From assembly GCA_031278675.1 (NCBI GenBank), contig JAITJY010000087.1:1-7629 (forward strand): a stretch of 7,629 nt of DNA. Direction: 5' to 3'. The first letter of the stretch is position 1. Each line of letters starts with the position of its first letter. The position numbers and the translations under genes are program-made. This stretch comes from Bifidobacteriaceae bacterium. Its GTDB lineage: Bacteria; Actinomycetota; Actinomycetes; Actinomycetales; WQXJ01. Shown one piece after another: positions 6,210 to 7,629 of this stretch. The notes below the pieces were generated by a model. The model searched no databases and had not been told where the DNA came from. It worked only from the letters and a program-made list of their open reading frames with translations.

Positions 6210-6424
6210 TGAACGAACGCCTCCGCTTCGCAGCCTATTGCGTCGAGTTGTACAAATCGGCTAAAGACATGACGGGCCGTGAGGTCTTTGAGCTCTTCCG
6301 GGCCAGCGGGGCGTGGGAGTACCTGTGGGACTGCTTCGACGCCCTTCACACCACCGGCCCGGAGTACACCACGGGCCAGATCGACGCCTACCTAGCGTCC
6401 CCCGCCGTTCATTCGTTGCGATAA
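6209..6424 (+). CDS. DUF3791 family protein (putative antitoxin or accessory protein)
   Basis: Encodes 71 residues from GTG 6209, overlapping the previous stop as TAGTG, with GGAGG seven bases upstream inside the preceding gene. The sequence fits DUF3791 along its length: an opening helix FAAYCVELYKSAKDMTG (7-23), then REVFELFRASG (24-34), WEYLWDCFDALHTTG (36-50) and a closing YTTGQIDAYL (53-62). DUF3791 proteins are small, soluble and of unknown biochemical role, and are often found beside DUF3990 genes (family knowledge recalled, not checked). As the third gene of a tightly coupled operon it may bind the ADP-ribosyltransferase-like protein directly or with the 81-residue partner. Which of the two small proteins is the antitoxin cannot be decided from sequence. 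Confidence 0.87.
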   Translation: MNERLRFAAYCVELYKSAKDMTGREVFELFRASGAWEYLWDCFDALHTTGPEYTTGQIDAYLASPAVHSLR

Positions 6425-6546
6425 TTCGGCGATTGAGGCGAGGATCTGTTCGGAGGGTATCTCTCAGGGGTTGCAGATATGAGTTGATGACGTTTCTTCA
6501 CCGGTGTGTCGCGAAGTGTCATCAAACGGTCGTTAGTTGACAGACG
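6425..6546. other. Gap between converging units, no gene seen
   Basis: Contains a hairpin described separately and no supportable coding frame. It separates the plus-strand operon from minus-strand gene remains. Confidence 0.5.
6484..6525. terminator. Candidate bidirectional hairpin after the DUF3791 gene
   Basis: TTGATGAC (6484-6491) pairs exactly with GTCATCAA (6518-6525). Two G-T wobble pairs and TTC/GAA (6494-6496 with 6513-6515) extend the stem to 13 pairs with a 16-base loop. It lies 60 bases beyond the operon stop and just beyond the end of the minus-strand remnant, so it could end transcripts from both sides. There is no T-run, and it could equally be an insertion-element end. Confidence 0.4.
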
Positions 6547-6759
6547 CTACCCCCCTGGCCTCGCGTCTTCGTACATCCTGGTGATGTGCTCATCCAGAAC
6601 TCGCCGAAGGCTTTCGGCATTCGCTTGGTCACCTCCAGGGCCAAACCTGATGGAAGGGTCTACGAAATCGGCAACTCGCGGGTCAGTGTTGCCCAACGTG
6701 AAATCCCGATCTGGAGCCACGGGCGGACACTCAGTTAGGACCTCTTTGAAGACTTCCGG
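6547..6759 (-). pseudogene. C-terminal remnant of an unidentified gene
   Basis: An open frame of 70 codons, read leftward from just after a TGA at 6762-6760 to TAG 6549-6547, gives a balanced soluble sequence: FKEVLTEC near the start, DRDFTLGNTDPRVADFVDPS in the middle, then FGPGGDQANAESLRRVLDE and a final helix HITRMYEDARPGG. Composition and helix periodicity look like a genuine protein tail, but there is no credible start codon or ribosome binding site at the upstream side. The frame lies directly downstream of a transposase tail on the same strand, so the likely history is an insertion that removed the front of this gene. I do not recognise the family. A start at the internal GTG (MAPDRDF...) is possible but unsupported. 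Confidence 0.45.
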
Positions 6760-6787
6760 TCAAGTCGAGCTTGGGGCCCGCCAGTAT

Positions 6788-6886
6788 TTAAGTTTGCGTT
6801 TTGGGATCGGGGGCCGGGTGGATGGTGTAGTTCCACTCGCCGTGCCAGTGGTGGCGTTGCAGTATCCCGCTCTCGCCAGCGGACAC
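6788..6886 (-). mobile_element. C-terminal tail of a transposase gene (ISAzo13-like), remnant
   Basis: On the minus strand the frame ending at TAA 6790-6788 reads LQRHHWHGEWNYTIHPAP and then DPKTQT. The (F/W)HGEWNYTI block close to the C-terminus is, from memory, characteristic of ISAzo13-family (Rhodopirellula-type) transposases. The part upstream of about residue -32 no longer resembles the catalytic domain, and there is no DDE core, start or identifiable terminal repeat, so only the tail survives. It lies between two other gene scraps, marking an old insertion and deletion event. Family naming rests on one short motif. Confidence 0.5.
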
Positions 6887-7170
6887 GGGCCTTGCCAATG
6901 TGTTCCGATGCACGGTCGTCTTCGCCATTCCCTGCTTGGCGGCCGCCATCGCCCTTCGCTTTCCAGCGTCCCCGACAACCCCGGACGCCGCCCTACAGCA
7001 CGATGACGCAGACGCAGCGCATTAGCCAGCCCGTGACTGGCCAGCACCGCGCCGACTCGGTGATCGAGGCGGTCGGCACCCAAGAGCCGGTAGAGCAGGC
7101 GATCCGTCTAATCGGCCTGGTTGTCGTGCCAGCCTCCGTCGCGGCCGAGCCCGCAGTCAATAGCCGCCGG
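6887..7170 (-). pseudogene. Degraded coding stretch, origin unknown
   Basis: No intact gene is visible. On the minus strand a frame with a TAG near 7110 reads GRDGGWHDNQAD before the stop and DRLLYRLLGADRLDHRVGAV and LASHGLANALRLR after it. The latter has helical, protein-like character, but no family is recognised and there is no start. It begins just beyond the end of the ATPase gene on the same strand. It may be a decayed neighbour or part of the same insertion scar as the transposase tail. Open frames on the plus strand here look like shadows. Confidence 0.3.
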
Positions 7171-7629
7171 TCAGTAGTCGTCGGCCAGGAGGAATCGCGG
7201 GAGATAGGCGTGGCGGATGCCCCCGTCGTTGCCGCCCGCCAGGCGGTCCAGGGACACCACGAACTTGGGATACGCGTCGCCCGCAGCTCTGAGCGGCGTC
7301 AGTTCGCGGCGCCGCAGATCCTCGCCGCCCGTCATCGTGGTGGCCACCTGGACGTAGACGCGGTCACCGGCGCGTTCCGCCACGAAGTCGATCTCCCGCT
7401 CGCCGCTCTTGCCGACCGTGACGGTGTAGCCGCGGCGGCGCAGTTCAGCCCAGACGATGTTCTCCAGGACCCCCGCCAACAAGCGGTCCTGGTAGCCGAG
7501 CAGCGCCCAGATCAGGCCGTGGTCGCCAGCGAAGTACTTCTCGTTCACGGTCAGCAGGGCCTTGCCCTGCAGGTCATACCGCGGCGCCCTGCCGAGGACG
7601 AACGCCTCCGACAGCATCCGCAGGTAGTT
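7171..7629 (-). CDS. AAA ATPase, DUF4143 C-terminal domain (partial, 5' end off the window)
   Basis: The open frame continues past the right edge (codons for NYLR precede the internal Met at 7617), so 152 C-terminal residues are seen and the true start lies outside. The sequence fits DUF4143, the C-terminal domain of AAA_14-type ATPases: RYDLQGK, then NEKYFAGDHGL, then LENIVWAELRRRGY, then GEREIDFVAER and VYVQVATTM, ending in a long helix-strand tail to LLADDY. The EIDFV...YVQV pattern resembles a PD-(D/E)xK nuclease-like core, with Gln where a catalytic Lys is often found, so nuclease activity is doubtful. The Walker motifs would lie off the window. Such proteins are widespread and of unclear function; some have been proposed to act in stress or defence. 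This part shows no frameshift. Confidence 0.88.
   Translation of the reverse strand, partial: NYLRMLSEAFVLGRAPRYDLQGKALLTVNEKYFAGDHGLIWALLGYQDRLLAGVLENIVWAELRRRGYTVTVGKSGEREIDFVAERAGDRVYVQVATTMTGGEDLRRRELTPLRAAGDAYPKFVVSLDRLAGGNDGGIRHAYLPRFLLADDY

Noticed and set aside
6506..7006. 166-codon plus-strand frame
   Set aside because: Ser/Arg/Pro-rich, crosses the hairpin and both minus-strand remnants that have better protein character, and lacks a good start signal.
3324..7183. Shared 13-base string cggtcagtagtcg at the ends of livK (3324) and the DUF4143 gene (7168)
   Set aside because: Both genes end in Asp-Tyr-stop. The match is short, lies at unrelated genes and does not extend, so I treat it as chance and not as a recombination repeat.
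1..7629. CRISPR array, rRNA or replication origin
   Set aside because: No spaced direct repeats, no rRNA-like conserved tracts and no iteron or DnaA-box cluster were seen.

Overview
The window is high-GC DNA with overlapping start and stop codons, GTG starts, and a lipoprotein-type solute-binding protein. Together these suggest a Gram-positive actinobacterium. I cannot name the genus from sequence alone.

Left part (1-4517, all minus strand): a branched-chain amino acid ABC importer of the Liv type. In transcription order it runs substrate-binding lipoprotein livK (4517-3327), permease livH (3236-2337), permease livM (2340-979), ATPase livG (982-155) and ATPase livF (from 155, running off the left edge). 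The last four genes are coupled by GTGA, ATGA and TGATG overlaps. livK is set apart by a 90-base gap that holds a perfect 14-bp GC-rich stem, which probably lets the binding protein be made in excess over the membrane and ATPase subunits. All the expected family motifs are present and nothing looks broken.

Middle part (4545-5472): a long stretch without an intact gene. It holds the upstream region of livK, some palindromes, a short lipoprotein-like reading frame that loses its homology-like character near 5220, and at 5263-5294 the 3' end of a tRNA gene (T-arm, 3' acceptor strand and CCA) without its 5' half. This looks like an integration-site scar or a recombination junction.

Right part (5473-6424, plus strand): a tight three-gene operon. 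It encodes a DUF3990 protein (ADP-ribosyltransferase-like, 164 aa), an 81-aa small protein with a TKLWHLS motif, and a 71-aa DUF3791 protein. The stop and start codons overlap at both joints, and Shine-Dalgarno sequences precede genes 2 and 3. It has the form of a toxin-antitoxin or phage-defence module and is the best candidate here for an uncharacterised system.

Right flank (6425-7629, minus-strand remains): a hairpin between converging units, a 70-codon C-terminal remnant of an unidentified gene, the tail of a transposase (ISAzo13-like by its HGEWNYTI ending), a further degraded coding stretch, and finally the C-terminal part of an AAA ATPase/DUF4143 protein running off the right edge. Gene scraps, a tRNA scar, an IS remnant and a toxin-like operon make the right half read as an accessory-gene hotspot beside a core transport operon.
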